Under the pieces are notes generated by a model. It was not told the origin of the DNA, made no database searches, and worked only from the letters and a program-made list of their open reading frames with translations. 64,000 bases of DNA from JBBSJZ01 sp041751935 (GTDB taxonomy: Bacteria; Planctomycetota; Planctomycetia; Pirellulales; Pirellulaceae), in the NCBI GenBank assembly GCA_041751935.1, contig JBGSIA010000201.1, positions 1-64,000 on the forward strand. Reading direction: 5' to 3'. How positions within the stretch are numbered: position 1 is the first letter of the stretch; the number at the start of each line of letters is the position of its first letter. Positions 17,910-27,716 of this stretch are shown in pieces. Position numbers and translations under genes: made by a program.

Positions 17910-17979
17910 ATCATTTCGGAAGATGTCACCAGTTCATCATTAGCTAACCGCGACGCTTGCTCGCTTCGGTTAGTCCGAC

Positions 17980-18020
17980 AACACTCCGGCGAGAGATTTC
18001 TCGTCGGAGTGTTTTTTATT
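17980..18020 (+). terminator. Rho-independent terminator of the BBP7-like gene
   Basis: A 15-bp stem (17980-17994 with 17999-18013, one G-T wobble) with loop GATT is followed by TTTTATTTG. It lies 70 bp past the stop and also separates this gene from the convergent GH57 gene, though the opposite strand lacks a T-run. Confidence 0.9.
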
Positions 18021-18045
18021 TGTTGAAATGAAACACGTTGAGTGA

Positions 18046-20229
18046 TTACAAGCGAATGACATCCGATTCAGTTTCGGATTCAACGGCAGTGCGTTGTTCG
18101 CAGGCAGTTTGCAACTCAAACTGGACCGACCAACGACCATCCGCATCACCGGTGACGATCCAGTGCGGCAGTACACACACGCTCTGGTGCACGAGTTCAA
18201 ATCCACCTTCGCTCTGGCTAACCGTCGCGATTGGGAACGCCCAGATGCCACTGGGACGATCGGTTCGCAATCGGACATCAATTCCTAACCAGCGATCGGA
18301 CAACGATAATCCGGTAACGTCATCTAAATCTAATGTTTCGCCGAGCGTTCCCAAACGGTTGCCGTCGACGTCGCTGAAGTAACGATCGTCCGCACCTGAG
18401 GGCAGGCCAGCAAAGTTCATCTCGATCGCAAAGTGCAACGCTCGGTCTTGAGGCAGGTTTTCCAACAAGTAGGTGATCCCCAAGCGATCGCTTCCCGCCA
18501 TCATTGTGACAGCTTTCGTGATGGAGATTGGGATGCCCCAAGCGTTACCGTCGCGATGCATTTGAATTTGGACCCGGTCGCTGCCGCGACGAAGCTTGGC
18601 ATCAAACGGCAAATCGACAAAATCGCCGCGTTCCATCGCTTCGCTGCGGGCAACAGCTTCGAGAGTCGCTTCGTTATCGAAAAAGTGATCCATTAAACTC
18701 TTGCGAGCATAATTGTCGTATTGCAGACGTTGGTCCAAGTCAGCTTGCTTGAACACAACACGATCATGGATGCTGGCAACGTTGTCTTTGCCAGAACTCG
18801 GACCCGCCAAAACTTTTCGATGATAGCTTTCCGGACGTCGCTGCATGGTAGCGAGCAAATTGTGCGAAATGTCGCGAATATCAAGCTCATACATCCGCCC
18901 ACCGCGGCCAGGTGCGAGCCAAGCGCACAGCTTGTCGTTGCTCAGTCGAACTTCTTGCAGAGAATCAAAGTTGTAGTCGTCAGCGGTAGCTTCGACGTTC
19001 AGGCGAGGCTCGGTCGCTGTTTCCGCAATCACTTGATCGAGCAACGTATCAGCTTGGATCAAGTGGCTGTAGATTGCGTTGCGCAAATGAGGCAGATAGA
19101 TCCCGCCAAACGCACCGTGCCAGTAGGGGCAATTGCATTGTCCTCGATACAAGTGATCGCGAATCTCGGCCAACTCGCCTGCGTCCACGCCCATTCGATG
19201 CGCTTCGGCTACTCGGCGACTGACATTCATCATCCGCGAATACATCTCGTCCGCTTCGTCATACTTGACCTTAAAGTTTCGCCAATATCCGCCCCGAATG
19301 AATTGTTTCAATTCGTTCCATTTCTGGTGCGTCTCCAACGAGTGATAAACGTCATCGTACGTTTCTTGCGCCTCGACCGGCAACGACCACTCGGTCATCT
19401 CACGGTAGCTGCAATCCGGCAAGTAAATTTTTCCTGCTGGTGCCGTCTCGCGAACGGCTTCACCCAGCGTCACGGTGCGCAGCCACGACTGGTTCTCTGT
19501 CAGCGCTTCGAAGAATGATCGCAACCAGCCGCGTTGGTAAACGTGAACTTTAGTATCAGGCCACGTTCCGAATTTTTCTCCGTCGTCGCCAAACGTCAAT
19601 ATCGCGCCAGGCGACTGCTGGGCGATCGAGCGGCAATACTCGATCGTGTCCTTCACCGGGCGGAACGGAATGGTGTATCGAAGTTGCTCGGAGCCTGGGA
19701 AAATGCGAATCACCCGACCATCGTCTTCGCTGAGGAAGTATCCGGTGAGCTGGTGGTCATGCAAACCAGCGGCGCGAAAGTGAAAGTCATCCAGAACTGT
19801 GTATGAGATGCCAGCATCAACCACGTCACTGATCAAGCTCGATTCCCAAACGCGTTCGGGCGTCCACATCCCTAGCGGTCGCGTGCCGAGCGTCCGCTGC
19901 AGCCAAACGCTGTAGGCTTGGATTTGTCCGATGCGGTCGCGACGCGGCAGCATCGTCAGGATCGGTTCGTATTGAGCACCGCCGACGATTTCGATGCGAC
20001 CGTCGGTAACCAGCATCCGCAATCGATCGACGTACTCGGGATGCCTTTCGGCCAGCCACATCATCAACGGGCCAGACGTATGCAACGAAATCCGTAGTGC
20101 CGAATAGTCTTCGAATACGTCCAGAAACGGAAGGTAGCTGTCTTGGTACGCTTGCTCGAAAACGCCATCAAAGTTTCCGATCGGCTGGTGGTTGTGAAGA
20201 ACCAAACACAAGTGGACGCTGGGTTTCAT
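18046..20229 (-). CDS. GH57 4-alpha-glucanotransferase / alpha-amylase-like protein
   Basis: Acts on alpha-1,4-glucans by a retaining mechanism and fits glycogen or maltodextrin remodelling. The GH57 conserved regions are visible: HNHQP at 12-16, the MWTPERVWE motif with the nucleophile E125, and FGDDGEKFG with the acid/base D215 or D216. These positions correspond well to E123 and D214 of the Thermococcus litoralis glucanotransferase. A central helical domain (residues about 280-400) and a C-terminal beta-sandwich of the DUF1926 type (about 420-715) complete the 727 residues, matching the glucanotransferase subfamily. ATG 20229. It is third in the glgA, galT-like, GH57 order on the minus strand, about 160 bp after the galT-like gene. 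Confidence 0.9.
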   Translation of the reverse strand: MKPSVHLCLVLHNHQPIGNFDGVFEQAYQDSYLPFLDVFEDYSALRISLHTSGPLMMWLAERHPEYVDRLRMLVTDGRIEIVGGAQYEPILTMLPRRDRIGQIQAYSVWLQRTLGTRPLGMWTPERVWESSLISDVVDAGISYTVLDDFHFRAAGLHDHQLTGYFLSEDDGRVIRIFPGSEQLRYTIPFRPVKDTIEYCRSIAQQSPGAILTFGDDGEKFGTWPDTKVHVYQRGWLRSFFEALTENQSWLRTVTLGEAVRETAPAGKIYLPDCSYREMTEWSLPVEAQETYDDVYHSLETHQKWNELKQFIRGGYWRNFKVKYDEADEMYSRMMNVSRRVAEAHRMGVDAGELAEIRDHLYRGQCNCPYWHGAFGGIYLPHLRNAIYSHLIQADTLLDQVIAETATEPRLNVEATADDYNFDSLQEVRLSNDKLCAWLAPGRGGRMYELDIRDISHNLLATMQRRPESYHRKVLAGPSSGKDNVASIHDRVVFKQADLDQRLQYDNYARKSLMDHFFDNEATLEAVARSEAMERGDFVDLPFDAKLRRGSDRVQIQMHRDGNAWGIPISITKAVTMMAGSDRLGITYLLENLPQDRALHFAIEMNFAGLPSGADDRYFSDVDGNRLGTLGETLDLDDVTGLSLSDRWLGIDVRLRTDRPSGIWAFPIATVSQSEGGFELVHQSVCVLPHWIVTGDADGRWSVQFELQTACEQRTAVESETESDVIRL

Positions 20230-20393
20230 AGCGTAAATCTAACGGTAGTGTAGGGACGCATTTTGCAAGCAGCGCGAAGCCCTCAACCGGCTCCGCCGTG
20301 GGATTTATCGACCGTCACAACCATCACAGTCCATACAATCTGTAAATCCTCTCAGCGCCAATCTTCATGGCGCAAATGCAACAGCGCCAGTTC

Positions 20394-21695
20394 CTACAGC
20401 GCCAATCGCGGGTCCTCGGCCTCGACACAGGCGCGATAGTGCGACGCGGCTATTTCTGGCAGCACGGGATTGATCATCGTGTGGCTACTCCACTCGAAAC
20501 CGGCCAAGCGTGTGACCCGTGGAAAAATTTCGATCGACCAATGGAACGCGCCGGAGTCTCCCCGAGCACCAGGTGGTCGCGTGTGAAACAGACAGTTGTA
20601 CGATGCGCCTGGGTGCAATCGCTCGACCCAACCAATCGCTCGCTTCAACAGTAGCGACAGCTTCTCCAAGCTCGCATCATCGATACTCTCAAAGCATTCA
20701 TGGTGTTCGTTGCTGGTCAATCGCAACAGCATCGGTAAGCGACTTGAAAAGGGACAATACGCGACGAACGCATCGCTGTGATAAACGATCCGCGTCTTTT
20801 CACGCATCTCAGCTCGCAAAATATCGCACTGCATGCAACAGCCCGTTGTCGCATGATGTCGCAGCATATTGTTGCAAACCGACTGCACGTTCTTGGGCAT
20901 CTGGCTGGTGGCAATCAACTGGCTGTGACAGTGATGCAGCGACGCGCCCGCGTTACCGCCGACATTCTTGAAAACACTGATGTAGCCGATTGATTTCTTC
21001 GCGCGCCAATACCGCATTCGATCGCGGTATGCCATCAACACTAGCGTCGCGTCGCTGAGATCCAGTTCCGTGAACGAACGAACGTGATCAGGCGATTCGA
21101 TGATCACTTCGTGCCCGCCCGTCACCGGTGCACTGAGAAACAACGCCGAATGAGCTGACGGGGCGTGCTGGATTGCCGAAGAATGATGCACCGAGAATTG
21201 ACCGGCACTCGATTGGGCGCCAGCCTTCGAGCAATTCCTTTCGGGTTCAACGGCAGGAAACAAATTCGGTACGACGCGGACCGACCAATTTTGGGTCATG
21301 CAACCGCTTGCGGACTCTTCTGCCAACCGCGGTCCCGTTGCCACGTCGTAACTGCCGTCGTTTGCATTGACGCGGCCTACCCACAAGGGATCTGGCGTCA
21401 TGAATTCTTGGCCGCGACAGAACGGACAGTCGACGTGAATTTTGGGGCCGATACCGTCGTTTTGAAACTCGTTAGGACGCTTCTGGCGATTGGGAGCAAA
21501 AATCGTCCAATCACCCGTGATGGGGTCGTAGCGAGATTCCGCGTGGCTTTGCACCAACGGTACACCGGTTTCGACTGACGCGTCCGACTCCACCGATGCA
21601 ATGGGTAGTTCAGAAGGGTTAGGTTCTGTTGCGGCTGTGGAAACGGAGGTTCGGCAAAGGGTCGTTCCCGCGGGGTTGTTTCCTATTTCACTCAT
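20394..21695 (-). CDS. GalT-like hexose-1-phosphate nucleotidylyltransferase (HIT superfamily)
   Basis: Resembles galactose-1-phosphate uridylyltransferase. The N-terminal part has SRYDPITGDWTIFAPNR and CPFCRG (a zinc-type CxxC), then VRVVPNLFPAVEP and GGHEVIIESP. The catalytic block reads FKNVGGNAGASLHHCHSQLIA, where HCHSQ takes the place of the usual HPHSQ. A second CxxC is in TGCCMQCDI. Because it sits between glgA and a GH57 enzyme and no galactose genes are nearby, an ADP-glucose phosphorylase-like role in glycogen turnover is as likely as galactose metabolism; this is inference. The N-terminal 50 residues are low complexity. ATG 21695 is taken; ATG 21791 and TTG 21800 (with CAGG upstream) are also in frame. 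Confidence 0.82.
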   Translation of the reverse strand: MSEIGNNPAGTTLCRTSVSTAATEPNPSELPIASVESDASVETGVPLVQSHAESRYDPITGDWTIFAPNRQKRPNEFQNDGIGPKIHVDCPFCRGQEFMTPDPLWVGRVNANDGSYDVATGPRLAEESASGCMTQNWSVRVVPNLFPAVEPERNCSKAGAQSSAGQFSVHHSSAIQHAPSAHSALFLSAPVTGGHEVIIESPDHVRSFTELDLSDATLVLMAYRDRMRYWRAKKSIGYISVFKNVGGNAGASLHHCHSQLIATSQMPKNVQSVCNNMLRHHATTGCCMQCDILRAEMREKTRIVYHSDAFVAYCPFSSRLPMLLRLTSNEHHECFESIDDASLEKLSLLLKRAIGWVERLHPGASYNCLFHTRPPGARGDSGAFHWSIEIFPRVTRLAGFEWSSHTMINPVLPEIAASHYRACVEAEDPRLAL

Positions 21696-21826
21696 CCCGT
21701 TAGCCACATGTAACGCAGGTTTGGCATTGCTCAAGCTCAACCACGACGCTCCTCGACAGCCTAAGTGATCGGCAGCCGGATCGTACACCATTGACCGCAA
21801 AGCGAAACCTGAAAAACGGGCGAAAA

Positions 21827-23404
21827 TTAAGCTTTTTCGCTAGCAAATGGCAAGGTAATCCGGTGGTCGCGGTTAAGGGCGATAGTTCGCTTGTAAAGCT
21901 CTGCGTAATGGCTCGCGCTCTTCCTCCACGACCAATCCTGGTTCATTCCCGCCCTAACAATTTTTTCCCAATTGTTTCGTTCGTGGTAGCGAATTCTTAG
22001 TGCTTCGCCGATTGCCGCGTCAAGATGATGTGCTGTCGCCGCCGCCAAAAAGAATCCGGTCGCCGAATGATTGGATAGGGTTTCAGCTGTCGTTTCTGTG
22101 ACGGTGTCCGACAATCCGCCGGTCCGAGTTACGATCGGAACGGTACCATAACGCAGGGAATACAGTTGATTCAGACCACACGGTTCATACTGGCTGGGCA
22201 TGACAAACAAGTCCGAACCGGCTTCGATCCGATGCGCCAACGTGTCGCTGAACCCAACATGCAAGGCAAACCGTCCAGGGTAACTGTGCGCCATCCGAAG
22301 CAGCTCTCGTTCGTAGTACTCATCGCCGCTTCCCAGCACGATCCACTGTGTCGGTCGGTTTTGGCTCAGGTGCCAATCGATGACTGGCATGATGATGTCC
22401 CAACCTTTTTGGCTAGCTAGTCGCCCGATGCAGCCAACCAGCGGTAAGTCATCGTCTTGTGCAAGTCCAAACTGCTCCTGCAGAGCCCGCTTGTTTTCCA
22501 GCTTCCCAAACTGCCAACTGTTGACGTTGTAATTAGCGACAAGTTTGGGGTCGGTCGCGGGGTTCCAGATGTCTTCGTCGATGCCGTTAACAATTCCATG
22601 GACCCGATCATCACCGATGCTACGCAAGACGCTGTCGAGTCCGCATCCTTGCTCACGCGAGCGAATCTCTTGCGCGTATCGGGTGCTGACCGTCGTGACT
22701 TGATCTGCGGAAATGATACCAGCCTTGAGGAAATTCAGCTGACCGTAAAATTCCAATGCCGAAGGCGTGAAGTGCTTCCACTCCAATCCGGTCCAGCGGT
22801 ACGCGTCGTGTGAAAACTGGCCCTGATAGGCGAGGTTGTGAATGGTCAGAATCGTCGCAGCTGAATCTAGCGACGGATAAAGGCCCGGTTCCGCATGCAG
22901 GATGGCCGGCACGAGCCCCGTTTGCCAATCGTTGCAGTGAATGATGTCGGGATGAGGGAACACCCGCGAGATTGCGGTCATTGCGGCGCGACAGAAGAAC
23001 GCAAATCGCTCAGCATTGTCAGGATAATCGCCGCTGGAATCTCCGTACAAAGAGCTGCGATTGAAGTATTGCGGCTGATCAATCAACCAGACCGGAACGT
23101 CGCTACCGGGCAGTCTGCTTCTAAGCAACCGCGCACCGACGATTTTTTGATCAGCCATGGGGATTGCGAAACTGACATCTGTCGTCTCGATTGTCTGGCC
23201 ACTGTTGTACACTGAACGAAAGGCGGGCATGAACAGGGCCGCTTGGTGCCGCAACGCAGCGATGCGAACCGGAAGCGTCCCACAGACGTCAGCAAGTCCC
23301 CCTGTTTTTGCAAAGGGAACGGCCTCGGTGGTCAGATATGCGATATTCAAGTTCAATCTCGGTGAGCGAGCATCAAGTTTTGCGACGCTGGCGCCGCGTG
23401 TCAA
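21827..23404 (-). CDS. glgA: Glycogen synthase (ADP-glucose type, GT5)
   Basis: Elongates alpha-1,4-glucan from ADP-glucose. Hallmarks are KTGGLADV (residues 33-40, nucleotide-sugar phosphate binding), HCNDWQTGLVPA, ILTIHNLAYQG, and in the second Rossmann domain IGRLASQKGWDI and PSQYEPCGLNQLYSLRYGT with the catalytic Glu region. About 525 residues, slightly longer than E. coli GlgA. No ATG exists at the 5' end; TTG at 23404 with AAGGG just upstream is the best start, with TTG codons at 23356 and 23350 as alternatives. It is the first gene of the glycogen operon; the GalT-like gene follows. A divergent pseudokinase gene starts 179 bp away. Confidence 0.92.
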   Translation of the reverse strand: MTRGASVAKLDARSPRLNLNIAYLTTEAVPFAKTGGLADVCGTLPVRIAALRHQAALFMPAFRSVYNSGQTIETTDVSFAIPMADQKIVGARLLRSRLPGSDVPVWLIDQPQYFNRSSLYGDSSGDYPDNAERFAFFCRAAMTAISRVFPHPDIIHCNDWQTGLVPAILHAEPGLYPSLDSAATILTIHNLAYQGQFSHDAYRWTGLEWKHFTPSALEFYGQLNFLKAGIISADQVTTVSTRYAQEIRSREQGCGLDSVLRSIGDDRVHGIVNGIDEDIWNPATDPKLVANYNVNSWQFGKLENKRALQEQFGLAQDDDLPLVGCIGRLASQKGWDIIMPVIDWHLSQNRPTQWIVLGSGDEYYERELLRMAHSYPGRFALHVGFSDTLAHRIEAGSDLFVMPSQYEPCGLNQLYSLRYGTVPIVTRTGGLSDTVTETTAETLSNHSATGFFLAAATAHHLDAAIGEALRIRYHERNNWEKIVRAGMNQDWSWRKSASHYAELYKRTIALNRDHRITLPFASEKA

Positions 23405-23583
23405 AATCCCTTGACCGTTAAATTAAAGCACGCAATTGACGTCCAGCCGACTATTTTGCTCTGTTCAAACGCTACCTCGCCGGCCCGAGTTTAACCGTGC
23501 CGCCCACCAGACACCACAATCGTTAGAATCAGTCGACACCGCCGGTTGGTTCTGTATTTCCGAATGCCCCCCGTCAGCTATTC

Positions 23584-26500
23584 ATGTCGATTGCACTGAG
23601 CGAATTTTGGACCCGCCTTGTACGCCTGGGTCTGGCCGATTCCGAACGTTGTCGTACGCTCGCAGCAGGGTACAGCCACGCCAACGGGGGCTCACCGCCA
23701 ACGGACTCCGTGCACTTGGCGCGATTTCTCATCAGCTCTGGCGAACTGACCAAATTCCAAGCTAAACGGATTCTCTCGGATGATTTTCGCAAACTGAGGC
23801 TGGCAACGTTCGTCCAACGAAGCGACGAAACTTCACCACCGCTTTCTCGTTGGATGGACGTGCAATCGATCGCGGGATCGTCGGAAACGGCGCCGGCAAA
23901 CGGCAAACTGTTGCGGCTGCACAACGATCCTACCGCATTCGCCATTGCCGAGGCATTGCAGCGCCAGTCATCGGCAAAAGCACCGACGATCCAGAGCACC
24001 GAGATCGCCAGCATCAAACAGCAACCGGCGCTCGTCTTCTCGCCGCTGCCACCCGGTCGTTCGCTGGAAGAACTGCTGGAAGAAAAAAAGTCGCTCGCGG
24101 CCCCCGAAACACTGGCCATCGTGACCGCCGTTTGCGATGCCCTGACAGTCTTTCATGCCGCGGGACTGGTGCACCAAGAAGTGCAAGCCGACCGCGTCTG
24201 GGTGACCGACACTGGCTCAGCAATCTTGTTGCGGTCATTGAGAAGTGGTCCGCTCGCGACAGCCGTACTGCACCGAGTCGCCGCTGCATCATTAACATGG
24301 CTCGACGATGACGACTATAGCGAGTTCTACTTGGCACCCGAAGCGGCGCGGGATCAACCCACTGCGTCAAGCGACGTGTACGCCCTGGGGTGCTTGTTCT
24401 TTCGCATGCTGATCGGTCGGCGCCCGATTGAAGGCAAAGACTCAACGGCACTGCGTATCGCTCACGAACATCACGTTCCACCGGAGATCACAGAGTGTGT
24501 CGCCAAAGGTGACGCTGGCGATCCGCTGATGCGCGTGTTGACATTTGCGATGGCGAAGAATCCGCAAGCACGATTCCAGGACGCTGGACAGCTCATGCCC
24601 GCGCTGTTGGCGCTGGCGAAAACATATACCACTAGGACGCCAGAAACTAAACCAACGCTTGCACCCGAGAAGCCGGTCACAACCGAACGTTTGGTTCAGC
24701 CTGAAATTATGACGCAGTCTAAAGAGTTGGCTCAGCCGGAGAAGGTGGTTCAGCCTAAACCTTTAGCGCCCTCAGAGAAGGTGAACGTAAGTGAGGTGCC
24801 AGCGAAACCGGTTGCGAGCGATCGACGGCCCGCACCAACAGGCGCCACGCCGAATCGGCCGTCTGGGTCAGCATCTGCGAAGCCGGTAGCACCAGCACCT
24901 GCTAAACCGTCAGCACTTGCTAAACCGTCGGCACCTGCTAAGTCCCCCCGCGGCACGACCGCCAATGTACCGGTTGCCGCGAGCGAACTCGAGGCGCAGC
25001 CAGCACGCGTGAAGTCGCCTGCGCCCACTGGTGAGAAACTATCACCTGCACTGGAGAAAGTACCAGCAGCAGAGAAACCGCTGGAGCAAATACCCGTAAC
25101 GGAAAAAACGCCCCTCGTTGCTGAAGCGGCGCCTGCGCCGCAGCCGGCCGCTGCCCCGACACGGGTTCGCCGGCGTCGCAAGAAACAATCCAAGGCCCCA
25201 CTGGTAATCGGTGGATTGGGGATCTTGTTGCTCCTGATGGTGATCGTTGCCTTGGTTCGCAGCAATCAACCGGCCACTGTGGTTGAGTCGCGACCTCGAC
25301 CTCAATTGCGAATACCACCGCCAGAGTTCAATCGTCCCACGGCCAGCACCGATACGACCACCAAACCGCCAACGACAGCCGCTGGCGGCTACGAGCTGGT
25401 CGACAGCGACAAACTGCTTTGGGTGCCACCGTACGCAAGTACGACCACGCCGCCACCGCTGAGTCTGTTGCCGCCCGGTCCAGGTGGCATTGTCTCAATC
25501 CGCTTGAGTCGGCTTGCGACCACGACTGCCGGCAGCATGCTGGTCAAGACGCTGACTCCCGAATTACCGTCACTTATCGAGCAAGTCACCGCGCGAACGA
25601 AAGTGTCGCTGGAAAAGATCGAGCGGTGTACCGTCGCTCTGCATCCCGGTGCCGGTGGCAAGCCGATCGTAACGCTAGCGATCGTGCTGGTACAACCCGA
25701 GCCCCTGGCCGCGCTCCAGCAATCCTGGGGCGTGTCGCCAGCGATGACGCCTGAGGGCGAGAAGATTTTTGCTGGCGATGATGTCGGTGCAGACGCGTAT
25801 TATGTACTTCCCGGCGATGAAGAAACCACCGTCCGCGCCTTCGCCGTCGGGCCACTGGAACAAATTCAGCAGGTCGCCTCAGTAACCGGTGGCCCAATTC
25901 CGTTGACGCCGAACCTGGCAAGTCTGTGGAAATCGGCAAGTGAAACAAGTGATCTCACTGCACTGTTCACGCCGAACTTTTTGCTCGCCGACGCGAGATC
26001 GCTGTTGGAGTCGTCGGCTCCGAGTCTGCGTGAACCGCTTCGCGACATGTGGATTCCCAGCGTTAATGTAGTAATGTTGACCGCCGCGATCGATGACAGC
26101 GACTCTGGCTCGCGTATTTACTTGGAGTCGCGGATGGCACCGAGCGGCGGTGTCAATCCGCCGACATTGATGAATTCGATTCGCCAGTCCGTTGGTGGTT
26201 TGCCCAAGTGGGGCGACGACTTCATCGTCGGCGCGGTCCCCGATCCATCGTGGCGGCTACTTGCCAATCGTTTACCCATGATGCTCAAGTTCACCGGCGA
26301 TCAAATTCGCTACGGACTGGATGCTGACAGCGTGGTGCTGAATGCGTACATGCCAGCCAACGGTTTTTCTCAATTGACGCTTGCCTCGTTGCTGGCGATG
26401 AATACACCCAGTGGTGGTGGTGGAGGGACGATGTCTGCCGCTCCCACGGCAACAACTGAGAAGCTAACCGTTGATCAAATGCTCGATCGCGAGATGTCCA

Positions 26501-26874
26501 TCAGCTTTGATCAGGAATCGCTGGAGTTCGCGATCGCCGCAGTTGTCCAGGAATTCGGTCGGTCGCTGCCCCCTGGAAACGAAACGCCACCGATGCGCAT
26601 CATCGGAGGCGATCTACAAAAGATGGGCATCACACAGAATCAGCAAATTCGTAACGTGAATAAACAGAACATCCCACTTCGTACCGTGCTGAGCGATTTG
26701 ATGTTCGCAGCCAACCCTGACAAAACTGCGACGTCGACACACGATCCCAAGCAGGCGCTGATTTGGGTTGTCGCCGAAGATCCACAAGCAGGTGGAAAAC
26801 GGTCGATTCTGGTGACCACGCGTGAAGCCGCCAACGGCAAGTACGAACTGCCAAAAGAATTCCAACCCGAGTGA
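23584..26874 (+). CDS. Large membrane protein with N-terminal kinase-like (pseudokinase) domain
   Basis: Residues about 1-340 are kinase-like, with SSDVYALGCLFFRMLIGRRP and HVPPEI typical of the C-lobe of planctomycete kinases. The catalytic loop reads GLVHQEVQADRVWV (HQE instead of HRD) and no DFG is found, so activity is unlikely. Residues 350-530 are Pro/Ala/Lys-rich linker with degenerate repeats such as KPSAPAKPS. One membrane helix lies near 539-560 (IGGLGILLLLMVIVALV). The remaining 530 residues are outside the cytoplasm and include an extracellular-type region with no recognised family and a C-terminal section (about 960-1095) of the kind seen before secretin/STN folds (MSISFDQESLEFAIAAVVQEFG). 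ATG 23584; 1096 residues. Monocistronic, divergent from glgA and convergent with pdxH. Confidence 0.75.
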   Translation: MSIALSEFWTRLVRLGLADSERCRTLAAGYSHANGGSPPTDSVHLARFLISSGELTKFQAKRILSDDFRKLRLATFVQRSDETSPPLSRWMDVQSIAGSSETAPANGKLLRLHNDPTAFAIAEALQRQSSAKAPTIQSTEIASIKQQPALVFSPLPPGRSLEELLEEKKSLAAPETLAIVTAVCDALTVFHAAGLVHQEVQADRVWVTDTGSAILLRSLRSGPLATAVLHRVAAASLTWLDDDDYSEFYLAPEAARDQPTASSDVYALGCLFFRMLIGRRPIEGKDSTALRIAHEHHVPPEITECVAKGDAGDPLMRVLTFAMAKNPQARFQDAGQLMPALLALAKTYTTRTPETKPTLAPEKPVTTERLVQPEIMTQSKELAQPEKVVQPKPLAPSEKVNVSEVPAKPVASDRRPAPTGATPNRPSGSASAKPVAPAPAKPSALAKPSAPAKSPRGTTANVPVAASELEAQPARVKSPAPTGEKLSPALEKVPAAEKPLEQIPVTEKTPLVAEAAPAPQPAAAPTRVRRRRKKQSKAPLVIGGLGILLLLMVIVALVRSNQPATVVESRPRPQLRIPPPEFNRPTASTDTTTKPPTTAAGGYELVDSDKLLWVPPYASTTTPPPLSLLPPGPGGIVSIRLSRLATTTAGSMLVKTLTPELPSLIEQVTARTKVSLEKIERCTVALHPGAGGKPIVTLAIVLVQPEPLAALQQSWGVSPAMTPEGEKIFAGDDVGADAYYVLPGDEETTVRAFAVGPLEQIQQVASVTGGPIPLTPNLASLWKSASETSDLTALFTPNFLLADARSLLESSAPSLREPLRDMWIPSVNVVMLTAAIDDSDSGSRIYLESRMAPSGGVNPPTLMNSIRQSVGGLPKWGDDFIVGAVPDPSWRLLANRLPMMLKFTGDQIRYGLDADSVVLNAYMPANGFSQLTLASLLAMNTPSGGGGGTMSAAPTATTEKLTVDQMLDREMSISFDQESLEFAIAAVVQEFGRSLPPGNETPPMRIIGGDLQKMGITQNQQIRNVNKQNIPLRTVLSDLMFAANPDKTATSTHDPKQALIWVVAEDPQAGGKRSILVTTREAANGKYELPKEFQPE

Positions 26875-26889
26875 GCTTGAGACAAAATG

Positions 26890-27576
26890 CTACGGCGACA
26901 ATCGTTGTCGCGTCCAGTTATCAGCATCAGTCTCTGACGCACGTTTACGATCCAGGGCGTTCTCGTTACTGCATACATACTCGATACGGTCATGCAACCG
27001 GTTTTCGCCGCCTTGCCAGAACTCCAACCTACGCGGCGTGATGCGGTACCCGCCCCAAAAACTGGGTAGCGGAATTTCACCACCACTGAATTTATTTTTC
27101 AGCTCTTGCAACTTCGCTTCCAGCAACTGGCGGTTGGAGATCACTTGACTTTGATGAGATATCCACGCACCAAGCTGGCTGCCTCGTGGTCGCGAAATGA
27201 AGTACTTGAGCGATTCTGCGCTCGAAACTCGCTGTGCGGTTCCATCGATCTCAACTTGTCGCTGCAACGGCAGCCACTGGAACAACAGCGTGACGTTCGG
27301 GTTGCCGTCGATATGTGTCGCTTTTCGGCTGTTGTAGTTCGTAAAAAACACGAATCCGTTCGCATCGAACATTTTTAGCAGCACAGTCCGCGCGGCTGGA
27401 CGCCCCTGGTTATCAACGGTTGCCAACGCCATCGCGTTGGGCTCCAACAACTCCGCGCCCATGGCTTGTTCAAACCATCGTTCGAACTGTTTGTAGGGAT
27501 CAGGGTGCGTCGAATCGATATCCAACACTTCACTTGAGTATTCTTTGCGCAGCGAACTAAGGTCCATGAAGGGCAT
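26890..27576 (-). CDS. pdxH: Pyridoxamine 5'-phosphate oxidase
   Basis: FMN-dependent oxidation of pyridoxine or pyridoxamine 5'-phosphate to pyridoxal 5'-phosphate, the last step of vitamin B6 synthesis and salvage. Motifs include PNAMALATVDNQGRPAARTVLLK, FVFFTNYNSRKA (FMN phosphate binding), WLPLQRQVEIDG, SRPRGSQLGAWIS, and the C-terminal WGGYRITPRRLEFWQGGENRLHDR substrate block. 228 residues, ordinary for the family. ATG 27576, with a second ATG at 27567. The usual final LxP ending is present (RQRLSP). It stands alone, converging on the pseudokinase gene. Confidence 0.95.
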   Translation of the reverse strand: MPFMDLSSLRKEYSSEVLDIDSTHPDPYKQFERWFEQAMGAELLEPNAMALATVDNQGRPAARTVLLKMFDANGFVFFTNYNSRKATHIDGNPNVTLLFQWLPLQRQVEIDGTAQRVSSAESLKYFISRPRGSQLGAWISHQSQVISNRQLLEAKLQELKNKFSGGEIPLPSFWGGYRITPRRLEFWQGGENRLHDRIEYVCSNENALDRKRASETDADNWTRQRLSP

Positions 27577-27716
27577 CCCGGTTGAAAGTTATCAATTCAC
27601 AATCGAAAGTGTATAACATGCTTTACAGACACTCCCCACACCTGGTCTGATGAAAATTGTCGCGATAAGTTCATCGGGGAATAGTCGTCAAACCACACCT
27701 TTGTTGAAGCAGTATC

